64,000 nt of DNA from Leucobacter sp. UCMA 4100 (GCF_027853335.1 NZ_JAFEUS010000002.1:558001-622000), one strand, 5' to 3'. Positions 52,107-61,028 are shown, counted from the stretch's first letter. Notes: generated by a model not told the origin, from the sequence alone. Program-made: numbers and translations.

Positions 52107-52967
52107 ATGAACGATGTACAACAGCACTCAGTACCAACGGGCGATGGCCGAACTCTGACCGGCACGACGGCGGGTCCCGCCAGTGGCCTCCCTTTGCTGT
52201 TTATCGCAGGCGCGGCAACCGGCAAGCGCATGACCTTCGGCGATGAATACCTTGCCGATCGTGGATTGAGACTCATCACAATGGATCGTCCTGGTATCGG
52301 CGATTCCACGGCCGACAAAGGCCGCACGGCGGCGACGACCGCGAACGACTACCGCTCATTCGTTGCCGCCGTTACCGGCAGCAACGAGACCTTCGCCGCG
52401 GTGGCGAACTCGCAGGGCTCAGTGTTTGGGCTCGAACTTGCAGCGCAGGGGGCGCTCAGCCGCCTGGTCCTTGCCTCACCCGCCGACGAGATCGCCTTTC
52501 CTACCATTCACGACATGCTTCCGACTGAGGCGACGATGCTCTCTGATCTCGCAAACTCGTCACCCGACGAGGCAGCTGCCGTGTTGCGTGGCTTCTCGGC
52601 AATCGACATGGAGCAGATGGTCATGGCCGGCTCGCACCCTGACGATGTTGCCTGGTACCAGCGCAGTCCGTTTATCGAACAGTACCGGGCGGCTCTCGCT
52701 GAGGGCTTCGCCAACGAGGGCTCCGGCTACGTGACCGATACCCTCATCGCGATGCAACACTGGAACGTCGACCTCGATGCCATCGAGTGCCCCGTGCAGG
52801 TGCTCTTCGGGGTGAACGATCAGACCCACTCTCCCGACCACGGCGCGACCCTCACGGGCCGCATCCCGGGCGCTTCGCGCGCCGTCTTCGATGACGCCGG
52901 CGGCGCCCTGCTCTGGAGTCACGCAGCGATCGTGCTCGATGCCGCCCTCGGTAAACTCGAGGGCTGA
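52107..52967 (+). CDS. Alpha/beta hydrolase
   Basis: The 286-residue protein has the hydrolase fold: oxyanion strand LPLLFIAGAATG, RLITMDRPGIGDS, nucleophile elbow AVANSQGSVFG (Ser in N-S-Q-G-S), an acid candidate in VLFGVNDQTHSPDH, and a terminal His in LLWSHA. Esterase, lipase or epoxide-type activity cannot be told apart. TACACT is exactly six bases before the ATG (leaderless). Confidence 0.87.
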   Translation: MNDVQQHSVPTGDGRTLTGTTAGPASGLPLLFIAGAATGKRMTFGDEYLADRGLRLITMDRPGIGDSTADKGRTAATTANDYRSFVAAVTGSNETFAAVANSQGSVFGLELAAQGALSRLVLASPADEIAFPTIHDMLPTEATMLSDLANSSPDEAAAVLRGFSAIDMEQMVMAGSHPDDVAWYQRSPFIEQYRAALAEGFANEGSGYVTDTLIAMQHWNVDLDAIECPVQVLFGVNDQTHSPDHGATLTGRIPGASRAVFDDAGGALLWSHAAIVLDAALGKLEG

Positions 52968-53135
52968 TCTAAGGCCCCCCAACAGTGCTCCCAAGCACAC
53001 GACCTCAAAGGTTGCAGTACTCGGTGCAGTCGGCTGAGCCAGAGCAGACAGGCAGTTTCGGCAGGAATCGACGCAAAAGGAGACAGCACACTACTTTTAA
53101 TTGACTCAAAATGATTTAATTGCTTAACTGTCGCT

Positions 53136-53930
53136 ATGTCTTCAGCAGATCTTCTACACATCGCCGTGTGGCAGGCCGAGAGTGCTCGGGCAGATGTCGA
53201 GTCTAATCTGGCAGCACTCGCTCGAGCCGCGGCAGAAGCAAAAGCTCACGGTGCTGAGCTGCTCATCGGCCCAGAAATGTTCGTGACCGGCTACGCCATC
53301 GGCGACAGTATCAATACGCTTGCGCAGAGACCGCTCGCCGCAGAAGTTGCAGCCGTCGCTCGCGAACAGGGCATCGCCATCATCATCGGCGGCCCTGAAC
53401 AAACAACACGGGGTGTAACGAACGCCGTCTGGTTCGTTGACGAGCACGGGGCACTGCTCGCAACCCACCACAAAGTGCAACTCTTTGGTGAGTTCGACCG
53501 AGCATTCTTCGTGCAGGGCGAGAGCGCAAGCCCAGTTGTCACGTTCAAGGGCTTCACAATCGGCATGCTCATCTGCTTCGACGTCGAGTTTCCGGAGAAC
53601 ACGCGCCGACTCGCACTCGCGGGGGCCGACCTCATAGCCGTACCTACCGCGCAAATGCCCCCGTTCGGGCTCGTCAACGAGCACATGATTCGAGTACGAG
53701 CTTGGGAAAACTCGGCCTATGTCGCCTACGCCAATCAGGTGGGAACCGACGACGAGTATCGGTACCTTGGCCAGAGCGTCATCGCAAGCCCCTTCGGGGA
53801 GCACCTCGCTGAAGCTCCCGAGAGTGGTGAGTCGTTCCTCTTCGCAACCATCGATCGCGCTGAGCTGAGCGCTGCGAGAGCACAAAACCCCTACCTCGAG
53901 CAGGTGCGCACCGACCTCCCCGTCCAGTAA
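53136..53930 (+). CDS. Carbon-nitrogen hydrolase (nitrilase superfamily)
   Basis: The 264-residue protein has the catalytic triad: Glu in LLIGPEMFVTGY, Lys in THHKVQLFGEFD, Cys in MLICFDVEFPE. This fits aliphatic amidase, omega-amidase or carbamoylputrescinase-like groups, which release ammonia from amides. It is followed by an amino-acid permease and a FadR-type regulator on the same strand, suggesting uptake and deamidation of a nitrogen source. TTAACT lies six bases before the ATG, so it may be leaderless. Confidence 0.9.
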   Translation: MSSADLLHIAVWQAESARADVESNLAALARAAAEAKAHGAELLIGPEMFVTGYAIGDSINTLAQRPLAAEVAAVAREQGIAIIIGGPEQTTRGVTNAVWFVDEHGALLATHHKVQLFGEFDRAFFVQGESASPVVTFKGFTIGMLICFDVEFPENTRRLALAGADLIAVPTAQMPPFGLVNEHMIRVRAWENSAYVAYANQVGTDDEYRYLGQSVIASPFGEHLAEAPESGESFLFATIDRAELSAARAQNPYLEQVRTDLPVQ

Positions 53931-54013
53931 GGCCTCTCCCGCAAGGGGCCATTCCGCTCAGGCAAGCTCTCAACAGCCACGCCCCACAACCCGCACACGA
54001 ACAAGGAAGTTCT

Positions 54014-55475
54014 ATGTCACAGCCCCATGACCAGGCACCCCAAAAGCTCTCAGGCAACCTTGGCACAGGTGCAATCGCCTTCATGGTGATTGCAGCGGCC
54101 GCACCGCTTACGGTGATTGGCGGCAATGCCCCGCTCGCGATCGGGCAAGGCAACGGTGCCGGCGCACCAGTGGGCTTTGCAATCGCTTCGATCATTACTC
54201 GTGCTCTTCGCCGTCGGGTTCGTCACCATGACACCACACGTGAAAGAAGCTGGCGCCTTCTTTAGCTACGTAACGAAGGGGCTCGGCTCACGCATCGGCA
54301 TGGGCTCGGCCTTCGTTGCGCTGGTGACGTATACCGCCATTCAGGCGGGCATTTACGGCTACATGGGATGGGCCGTCATGGATCTCGTGCGCTACTACGG
54401 TGGGCCCGAGATCCACTGGTCGATCTTTGCGCTCATCAGCCTCGCGATCGTCGGACTGCTTGGCTATCGACACATTGAGCTCTCATCGAAAGTGCTTGGC
54501 GTCGCCCTGATTCTTGAGATTCTCGTCATGATGATCGTCAACGTTGCGGTCATTATCGACGGCGGCCCCGAGGGCCGTTCGCTCGAGCCGTTCGACCCGC
54601 AAGTCTTCCTCACGGGCGGCCTCGGCGTCGCGGTGCTCTTCGCGTTCACCGGCTTTGTCGGCTTTGAATCAACCGCGATCTACCGTGACGAAGCTCGCAA
54701 GCCCAACAAGACCATTCCCCGGGCCACGTTCCTGGCGGTCGGAATCATCGGCACGTTCTACACGATCTCGGTATGGGTGCTTGTCGTCGCTTCGGGCCCG
54801 TCACAGGTACAGGCGGTCGCTCAAGAGACACTCTTTGGCGACAAGAATATGCTGCTCGATACCACCGCACTGTTTGCCGGTGCGTTCACCAGAGACGCCA
54901 TGCAGATTCTGCTCATCACGAGCCTCTTCGCCTGCGTGCTCAGCTTCCACAATATTCTCGCCCGCTATCAGCTGGCACTCGCGAAGATCGGGGTCATGCC
55001 TCCGGCACTCGCACGGGTACACCCCAAGCATCACAGCCCCGCAACGTCGTCTTTCGTGCAGAGCATCACGGCAATCGTGCTCATCGGAGTCTTTGTCTTG
55101 GTCGGGCTCGATCCGCTCGTCGAAGTCTTCGGATACATGGCAGGGGTAGCCGCAATCGGCATGGTTATTCTCATGTTCTTGACCACCGCCGCGGTCATCA
55201 GGTATTTCTCGAAGCGTCCCGATAAGCGCAAGTCCATCGTCACCTCAATCGTGATTCCTTGCATCGCGCTCGTCGCTCTCGGGGTTGCGGCTTGGCTGGT
55301 CGTCTCAAACTTCACGATGGTCACGGGTGGCAGCGCCGCGGTGAGTGCGGGGCTCGCCCTCCTCCCAGCGGTCGGTTTCGTCATCGGAACCCTTGTCAAA
55401 AAGCAGCGGCTCAAAACCGAAGAGCATGAGGCCACCAGGGCCGTATCGGTCGTCGACGCCACAGAGCACGAGTAG
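54014..55475 (+). pseudogene. APC family amino-acid permease, apparently frameshifted
   Basis: Frame one from ATG 54014 (AAGGAAG site) encodes the N-terminus through GTGAIAFMVIAAAAPLTVIGG and GAPVGFAIASII, then fails (stop at 54265). A second frame continues from about 54198 with LVLFAVGFVTMTPHVKEAGAFFSYV, then FTGFVGFESTAIYRDEARKPNKTIPRA and about ten more TM helices to 55475. The join is at about 54197-54199, where one extra base (or two missing) would explain the shift. The intact product would be about 486 residues. Decay and sequencing error are both possible. Confidence 0.85.
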
Positions 55476-55483
55476 CAAGAAAG

Positions 55484-55518
55484 CCCGTGGTGGGCAGGCT
55501 TTCAAAGCCCACCACGGG
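55484..55518 (+). terminator. Terminator hairpin after the second amino-acid permease gene
   Basis: A perfect 12-bp stem (55484-55495 with 55507-55518, CCCGTGGTGGGC) surrounds an 11-base loop. The regulator's promoter begins at once downstream. Confidence 0.7.
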
Positions 55519-55531
55519 TGAGAATTTCTAT

Positions 55532-55543
55532 TACAGTACGGGT
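55532..55543 (+). promoter_or_regulatory. Leaderless promoter -10 of the FadR-type regulator
   Basis: TACAGT at 55532-55537 is followed by six bases and the ATG at 55544. This decides the start against a longer frame beginning at 55487 inside the terminator. Confidence 0.6.
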
Positions 55544-56341
55544 ATGGGTATCTCAGGGCTTCTCCCGGCAACGGCTGGGCAAGATCACGAGCTCTACGAC
55601 CCGACGCTCTCGGCGATTTCGCGGCTGAGCGCAATCGACACGGTTCGTGCACGAATCATCATGGCGATCAAGCTCGGGCTGCTCCAGCCTGGCGAAAAAC
55701 TCCCGCACGTCGATGACATGGCTGAGGCGTTCACGGTGAGCCGGTCATCGGTCATTCGAGGTCTCGCAACGCTTCAGGAGAGTGAGATCATCGAGCGCAA
55801 AGCTGGCCGTTATGGTGGCAGCTTCGTATGTGCTGAGCCGAACATCGATCTTGATCATGCGGTCGATCGCTTTGTCGAAGATACCAATCTCGTGCGCAGC
55901 CTCATTGACGAGCGGGCGGTTCTTGAGGCAGGCTTTGTGGCCCTTGCGGTGCAGCACCTCACGAAAGGTCATCTCGCACAGCTTGAGTCGCTCGTGCAGC
56001 GTATGAGAGACACCACTGACTGGGCACAGTTTCGCAACCTCGACCGCGAGTTTCACATGAGCATTGCGCGCATCGCTTCGGTTTCTCGCGCGATTCCACT
56101 CTTGCAATACATTCACGAAGCGCTCGACCCGTACTTTCTGCCCTACAAGATCGAGTACCTCTACGAGAGCAACGAAGAGCACCAGGGCATTATCAACGCA
56201 CTGCGCGATGGCGACTCGGCCCTAGCAGCAACGCTGACTGTTGCCCACGTGCAAGACCTGCACGATTCAATGTTTATTGGCGATGCCCACCAGCCCGGAC
56301 TGTCCTCTCACACGGTGGCACGCCCCTCTCGGCCACAGTGA
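55544..56341 (+). CDS. GntR family regulator, FadR/FCD subfamily
   Basis: The 265-residue protein has a winged HTH at about 30-105 (LLQPGEKLPHVDDMAEAFTVSRSSVIRGLATLQESEIIERKAGRYGGSFV) and an FCD effector domain at about 115-245. The latter has the Asp/His metal-ligand pattern in LIDERAVLEAG, NLDREFHMSIA and EEHQGIINALRDGD. FCD domains sense organic acids with a metal ion. It probably regulates the adjacent nitrilase and permease genes. Confidence 0.9.
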   Translation: MGISGLLPATAGQDHELYDPTLSAISRLSAIDTVRARIIMAIKLGLLQPGEKLPHVDDMAEAFTVSRSSVIRGLATLQESEIIERKAGRYGGSFVCAEPNIDLDHAVDRFVEDTNLVRSLIDERAVLEAGFVALAVQHLTKGHLAQLESLVQRMRDTTDWAQFRNLDREFHMSIARIASVSRAIPLLQYIHEALDPYFLPYKIEYLYESNEEHQGIINALRDGDSALAATLTVAHVQDLHDSMFIGDAHQPGLSSHTVARPSRPQ

Positions 56342-56417
56342 CTCTTCAGCACGTTCCAGTAGCATTTGTAGAGTTTTTCGCACCACCTCGCGCCCGTCGT
56401 TCACTGAAAGAATCACT

Positions 56418-56990
56418 ATGTCTCTCTCACGCACCTGGCACGGCCGCGCCTTCCTCGGCTCAAGTCTCGACGGCTACATCGCTGGCCCTGGCGGCGACCT
56501 CTCATTCCTCGAGGCGAGCCACGGCGAGGGCCAGCACCGGGCAACCCCGCAGACGGTTCCGGCGTTCGAGTGGGAGACCTTCTTCCCTTCCATCGACACC
56601 ATCGTCATGGGCCGAGTCACCTACGAGACGGTCACCTCATTTGACGAGTGGCCCTACGGCGACACGCGCGTCGTCGTCCTGAGCTCAACCCTTCCGCTTG
56701 ACCTGCCCCGCGTGCACGTCGTCCGGTCGCTTCCCGAAGCCGTCGAACTCCTGAACCGCGAGGGAGCGCGCGAGGTCTACGTTGACGGCGGCGTCACCGT
56801 GCAGGTCTTCCTCGACCAGGGCCTGCTCGACGAGCTCACGATCTCGTGGGTTCCGGTGACCGTCGGCGGCGGATCAAAGCTCTTCTGCGCCGATAGCAAC
56901 GCCTCGTTCATCGTGCGCGGGTCGCACGTCACCCCCGACGGCCTCGTGCGCGTCACCTATGACGTTCTGAACGGCAAGCCGTCAGCCTAA
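56418..56990 (+). CDS. Dihydrofolate-reductase-like (RibD C-terminal family) protein
   Basis: The 190-residue protein has the RibD_C/DHFR-like pattern: FLGSSLDGYIAGPGGDLSFL, then IDTIVMGRVTYETV, TRVVVLSSTLP, REVYVDGGVTVQVFLDQGLLDELTISWVPVTVGGG. Members of this group bind NADPH and reduce unknown pteridine- or pyrimidine-like substrates; most are not true DHFRs. Confidence 0.88.
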   Translation: MSLSRTWHGRAFLGSSLDGYIAGPGGDLSFLEASHGEGQHRATPQTVPAFEWETFFPSIDTIVMGRVTYETVTSFDEWPYGDTRVVVLSSTLPLDLPRVHVVRSLPEAVELLNREGAREVYVDGGVTVQVFLDQGLLDELTISWVPVTVGGGSKLFCADSNASFIVRGSHVTPDGLVRVTYDVLNGKPSA

Positions 56991-57496
56991 CGCGCTTCTC
57001 CAGGCCGTCGCGATGACGAGCACGGCACGACATTGCGCTCGCTCTCGCACGATCACGCCATCTTTGTTAGCCTTAAGGCATGGAGATGATTGAAGTAGAT
57101 AAGTAGCCGCCATCGCATTTGCAATGGCACCCGTCGTGGCTGGCTCACCGTCGGCACGACGACAACACCTCGAGCTGTTGCTTCGGTAGCGCACTCTCTG
57201 CGCCACTTCCTGGCCCCGCCCGCCGCACAAAGCAGGCACCGCTGAGCGTTGCTTAGGCGACGCTCAGACTCGTTGCCCTTTCTCGCGGATCCTCGCAAGC
57301 GCCTCCCCAGAACCAGCCCCGCACGGCACGCACGCCGCGCGATGCAGCGTTGGGTGGTGATCGCTGAGCGCGATCCGCCGGGTGTTCGCTCAGCCAGGCC
57401 CCAAAACACTCACCTTGCCCGGACGTCTCACGGCGGGCCGCATACACCCCTCGCGAAGCGCTTCGCCGCAGCGCGAGACGAAAGAAGTGATGCACC
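56991..57496 (+). promoter_or_regulatory. 506-base non-coding leader upstream of the ABC-F gene
   Basis: No supported full gene lies here. At 57080 an ATG sits exactly six bases after TAGCCT and encodes MEMIEVDK before a stop at 57106. Downstream, CTGAGCGT and ACGCTCAG (57242-57249 with 57260-57267) form a terminator-like hairpin with a T-rich tail. This layout resembles ribosome-mediated attenuation of antibiotic-resistance ABC-F genes, but that reading is inference. Confidence 0.4.
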
Positions 57497-59182
57497 ATGT
57501 CTATGAACACTTCGGCACCAGTATCTGCCGCTTCATCAATCACCCTGCAAAATGTCAGTTTCGAGTGGCCTGACGGCTCACCCGCGCTATCTGGCATTAA
57601 CGGATCGTTCACCCCCGGCAAGACCGGACTCATCGGCCGCAACGGCTCAGGCAAATCAACGCTCTTGAAGCTCATTGCGGGCGAGCTGACCCCCACCAGC
57701 GGGCGGATCGACGTGGCAGGCGAAGTCGGATACCTCACGCAAACCCTCACGCTCAGCCACGACACAACAATCGCCGAGTTGCTCGGCATTCACCCCGTGC
57801 TCGAAGCGATGCGCGAGATCGAGCGCGGCAACGTCGAACAGTCGCTCTTCGACACGATCGGCGACGACTGGGACATCGAGGCTCGAGCCGACCAGGCGCT
57901 GCACCAGATCGGCTTCTCGGCGGCAGACCTCGACCGTCGGGTCACCGAAGTCTCGGGTGGCGAGGCGATGCTCATCGCGATCACGGGGCTCAGGGTCAGA
58001 CGCACCCCGATCACGTTGCTCGACGAGCCAACGAACAACCTCGACCGCGAGACCCGCGCGAAGCTCGCACACTTCGTCGACGACTGGCCCGGCACGCTCG
58101 TAATCGTGAGCCACGACCTCGAGTTGCTCGAGCGCATGGATCACACGGCCGAACTCTTTCACGGTTCGCTCACGACGTTCGGGGGCCCGTACAGTTCCTG
58201 GCGCGCGCACCAGGAACAAGAGCAGGCGGCTGCGCAGCAGGCTGCACGCTCAGCGCAGCAGGCGTTGAAGGTCGAGAAGCGGCAACGCGTCGAGGCCGAG
58301 ACGAAGCTCGCCCGCCGTGCCCGAACGGCGCAGAAGGCCGAGCAGAGCGGTCTCCCGAAAATCATTGCCGGCATGCGGGCCAACCGCGCCGAGGTCTCGG
58401 CAGGATCGCTGCGCTCGACGCACGACGGCAAGATCCAGGCGGCTCAGGCCGCGGTCGATGCCGCCGACGCCAGGGTGCGCGACGACGAACACATTCACCT
58501 TGAGCTGCCCGACCCGGGCGTCGCGAAGGGCCGTCGCATCATGGAGTTCATCTCTGGCGACGACCGCATCATCGTGCAGGGCCCCGAGCGGGTCGCCCTC
58601 GTCGGGCCGAACGGCTCCGGGAAGTCGACGCTCATCGAGCGCATGCTGCGCGGCACGGGTGCGCGGGCGGGCGCGGGCGTGCAAGCGGGCGCGGGCGCCG
58701 GCGCTTTGGCTGGCTCGGGCACCCCGCCGCGGGCGACCGGCCGGCTACTCACCGAGCACGTCGGATTCCTACCCCAGCGGCTCGACTCCCTTGACGGGTC
58801 GGCGAGCGCGATCGACAACGTGCGTGCGGTTGCGACGGGGGTGCCCACGGGCACGATCCGCAATCATCTCGCTCGGCTGCTCCTGCGGGGCGCCGCGGTC
58901 GACCGCCCCGTGAGCACGCTCTCGGGCGGTGAGCGCTTTCGGGTGGCGCTCGCGCGACTGCTGTTCGCCGATCCGCCGTCGCAGTTGCTCATTCTCGACG
59001 AGCCGACGAACAACCTCGATATCGAGAGCGTCGAACAGCTCGCCGAGGCGCTCGATGCCTACCGCGGGGCGCTGCTCATCGTGAGCCACGATCCGGGGTT
59101 TCTTGAGCGCGTCGGAGTCGAGACGGTTATCGGGCTTGAGCCAGACGGAACGGTCACGCGGCGCCGCAGTGTGCGCGAGTGA
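57497..59182 (+). CDS. ABC-F family ATP-binding protein
   Basis: The 561-residue protein has two ATPase domains and no TM helices. NBD1: GRNGSGKSTLL, signature VSGGEAML (degenerate), TLLDEPTNNLD. A charged coiled linker spans about 230-330. NBD2: GPNGSGKST, LSGGERFRVALARLL, LILDEPTNNLD. ABC-F proteins act on the ribosome, as translation factors or antibiotic protection factors. An Ala/Gly-rich low-complexity insert (ARAGAGVQAGAGAGALAGSG) follows the second Walker A. The long leader suggests regulated expression. Confidence 0.92.
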   Translation: MSMNTSAPVSAASSITLQNVSFEWPDGSPALSGINGSFTPGKTGLIGRNGSGKSTLLKLIAGELTPTSGRIDVAGEVGYLTQTLTLSHDTTIAELLGIHPVLEAMREIERGNVEQSLFDTIGDDWDIEARADQALHQIGFSAADLDRRVTEVSGGEAMLIAITGLRVRRTPITLLDEPTNNLDRETRAKLAHFVDDWPGTLVIVSHDLELLERMDHTAELFHGSLTTFGGPYSSWRAHQEQEQAAAQQAARSAQQALKVEKRQRVEAETKLARRARTAQKAEQSGLPKIIAGMRANRAEVSAGSLRSTHDGKIQAAQAAVDAADARVRDDEHIHLELPDPGVAKGRRIMEFISGDDRIIVQGPERVALVGPNGSGKSTLIERMLRGTGARAGAGVQAGAGAGALAGSGTPPRATGRLLTEHVGFLPQRLDSLDGSASAIDNVRAVATGVPTGTIRNHLARLLLRGAAVDRPVSTLSGGERFRVALARLLFADPPSQLLILDEPTNNLDIESVEQLAEALDAYRGALLIVSHDPGFLERVGVETVIGLEPDGTVTRRRSVRE

Positions 59183-59230
59183 GTGAGCGTGGCGGGGCCT
59201 GAAACGGGAGCCCTGCGCGCGGAATCTGGA

Positions 59231-59288
59231 TCTACTTGACGAAAAGCAGGGTGTTTTCGCGCGAACACCCTGCTTTTCGTCAAGTAGA
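59231..59288. repeat. 58-base near-perfect palindrome after the ABC-F gene
   Basis: Arms 59231-59255 and 59264-59288 are perfect 25-base complements around TTCGCGCG. This is far longer than a usual terminator. It lies 48 bases past the ABC-F stop and about 145 bases before the metal operator, so it may terminate transcription or be a small repetitive element. The rest of this 383-base gap holds the operator at 59434. Confidence 0.9.
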
Positions 59289-59433
59289 CCGGGAATCGCC
59301 GAGGCGAAAGCCGAAACCTCTCCAAACCGCGGCATCACCCCAATCGGCGGCATCTCGCCCAGCCCCGCAGCAGGAGCACACAGATCACCAACCGCCAGCA
59401 TCGCACACTATCGACAACACCGCTCGAATACGA

Positions 59434-59457
59434 TAGCATCGCTTTGTAACGATGCTA
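59434..59457 (+). promoter_or_regulatory. Probable ArsR-family operator of the metal exporter gene
   Basis: TAGCATCG and CGATGCTA are perfect 8-base inverted arms with an 8-base spacer, 109 bases upstream of the CDF start. The size and shape suit ArsR-type metal sensors, and such a sensor is encoded just after the exporter. Confidence 0.6.
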
Positions 59458-59565
59458 GAGGGATGCCGATGCTTCCCGAGGGGAACGCGGGAGCGATCCG
59501 CCCCACGAACACAGCATCGAAACCCCGCCACGCACAGATCGAACAGGCAGGAAGAGGGTACCGAG

Positions 59566-60537
59566 ATGGGAATCGGCCACAATCACGACCACGGCGTGAG
59601 CGCAGGCGCACCCCAGACCGCAACGGGGGCACACCGCCGCAAGCTCATGGTGGTGCTCGGCATCTACCTCGCCATCATCGTCGCGCAGCTCATCGGCGCG
59701 GCCATCACGAACAGCCTCGCGCTCACGGCCGAGGCGATGCACATGGCGGTCGACGCGAGTGGAATTCTGATCGCGCTCGTTGCGACGTTCCTCGCGACGA
59801 GGCAGGCCACCGAGAAGCGCACCTACGGCATGATGCGCGCCGAGATCATCGCGGTGCTGCTGAACTGCCTGCTCCTGTTCGGGCTTGGTGGGTTCATTCT
59901 CTTCGAGGCGGTTGAGCGCTGGTTCAACCCCACCGAGGTCGAGGGCGGCGGGGTCATCGTCTTCGCGGTTGTCGGGCTCATTGGCGCCTCGATCTCGCTC
60001 ATTCTGCTGAGCCGCGGCGCCAAGGAGAGCCTGAACGTGAAGGCCGCGTTTCTCGAGGTCATGAGCGACGGGATCGGCGCTGCCGCGATCATCATTTCGG
60101 GCATTCTCAACGTGACCCTCGGGTGGAACCGTGGTGACGCCATCGCCGCAGCCGCCATCGGCATCATCATTCTGCCGCGCGCATTCATGCTGCTCAAACA
60201 AGCCGTGAACCTCATCATGCAGGGGGTTCCTGCGGGCATCGACCTCGAAGAGGTGCACGATGAGATCGTGAGCGCCGATGGCGTGGCCGACGTACACAGC
60301 CTGCACGTGTGGGGCCTCACGAGCGGTGTCACAATCATGTCGGCTCACGTCGTGCTCGTCGACGACGCCGAGAAAAACGGCCTGAACGCGAAGCTACTCG
60401 ACGCCCTCACCGAGAGCATGCGCGAGCACTTCGGCATCGAACACTGCACCTTCCAGCTCGAAGAGCAGGGCCACCTCGAGCACGAGGGATCAATGCACCG
60501 CGACCTCGAGGCCGAGCTCGCACCGCCGCGCGACTAG
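59566..60537 (+). CDS. Cation diffusion facilitator, CzcD/ZitB-like metal exporter
   Basis: The 323-residue protein has a His-rich N-terminus (GHNHDHG), six TM helices and a C-terminal cytosolic domain. Metal-site motifs are ALTAEAMHMAVDASGILIAL (H-x3-D) in TM2 and AAFLEVMSDGIGAAAI in TM5, where the usual His is replaced by Glu-Val-Met-Ser-Asp. The C-terminal HVWGLTSGVTIMSAHVVL matches the dimerisation domain. It should export Zn or a related divalent ion. GAAGAGGG precedes ATG 59566. The adjacent ArsR regulator probably controls it. Confidence 0.92.
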   Translation: MGIGHNHDHGVSAGAPQTATGAHRRKLMVVLGIYLAIIVAQLIGAAITNSLALTAEAMHMAVDASGILIALVATFLATRQATEKRTYGMMRAEIIAVLLNCLLLFGLGGFILFEAVERWFNPTEVEGGGVIVFAVVGLIGASISLILLSRGAKESLNVKAAFLEVMSDGIGAAAIIISGILNVTLGWNRGDAIAAAAIGIIILPRAFMLLKQAVNLIMQGVPAGIDLEEVHDEIVSADGVADVHSLHVWGLTSGVTIMSAHVVLVDDAEKNGLNAKLLDALTESMREHFGIEHCTFQLEEQGHLEHEGSMHRDLEAELAPPRD

Positions 60538-60632
60538 CGGGCGATGGGTGCGGATCGCGCGATCCGCACCCCACTCACCTCGCTTCAGGCGTGTCCAGAA
60601 AATACAAGCCGGTTCTGGGGTATCATCGTCAC

Positions 60633-61028
60633 ATGGCGATGAAGGAAACACCCCGTGATGCTGCGACCTGGGCCGAGGAAGTCTCGGCCATGAGGGCGGC
60701 ATCGTGCTTGTTTCATAGCTTTAGCGATCCGTCGCGACTGGTCATTTTGAGGCATTTGCAGCTTGGCGAGCACCGCGTCATCGACCTCACCGAGCACCTC
60801 GGACTCTCACAGAGCACCGTTTCGAAGCACCTCGCGAGCCTCAAAGAAACCGGGCTCGTCGTCTCGAGGCCTGAGGGGCGCGCCTCGATCTACTCGCTGC
60901 AGCATCCCGAGGCCATCGACGACCTCTTTGCCGCGGCCGAGACCTTTCTCGACCTTACGGGAGACTCGGTGAAGCTCTGCTCGAAGCACGCGCTCGCTGA
61001 GCCGGGGCGGGCACCGAACGCTTCATAA
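60633..61028 (+). CDS. ArsR/SmtB family metal-responsive repressor (CmtR-like)
   Basis: The 131-residue winged-helix protein contains RAASCLFHSFSDPSRLVILRHL, then LTEHLGLSQSTVSKHLASLKETGLVVSRPEGRASIYSL (HTH and wing). A cysteine in helix 2 and a C-terminal KLCSKH could be metal ligands, as in Cd/Pb-sensing CmtR. It has its own TATCAT hexamer six bases before the ATG. It probably binds the inverted repeat at 59434-59457 and releases it when metal is bound. Confidence 0.9.
   Translation: MAMKETPRDAATWAEEVSAMRAASCLFHSFSDPSRLVILRHLQLGEHRVIDLTEHLGLSQSTVSKHLASLKETGLVVSRPEGRASIYSLQHPEAIDDLFAAAETFLDLTGDSVKLCSKHALAEPGRAPNAS

Noticed and set aside
59455-60348. 297-codon minus-strand frame
   Set aside because: Antisense to the CDF exporter and extremely His/Asp/Arg-rich, typical of shadow translation.
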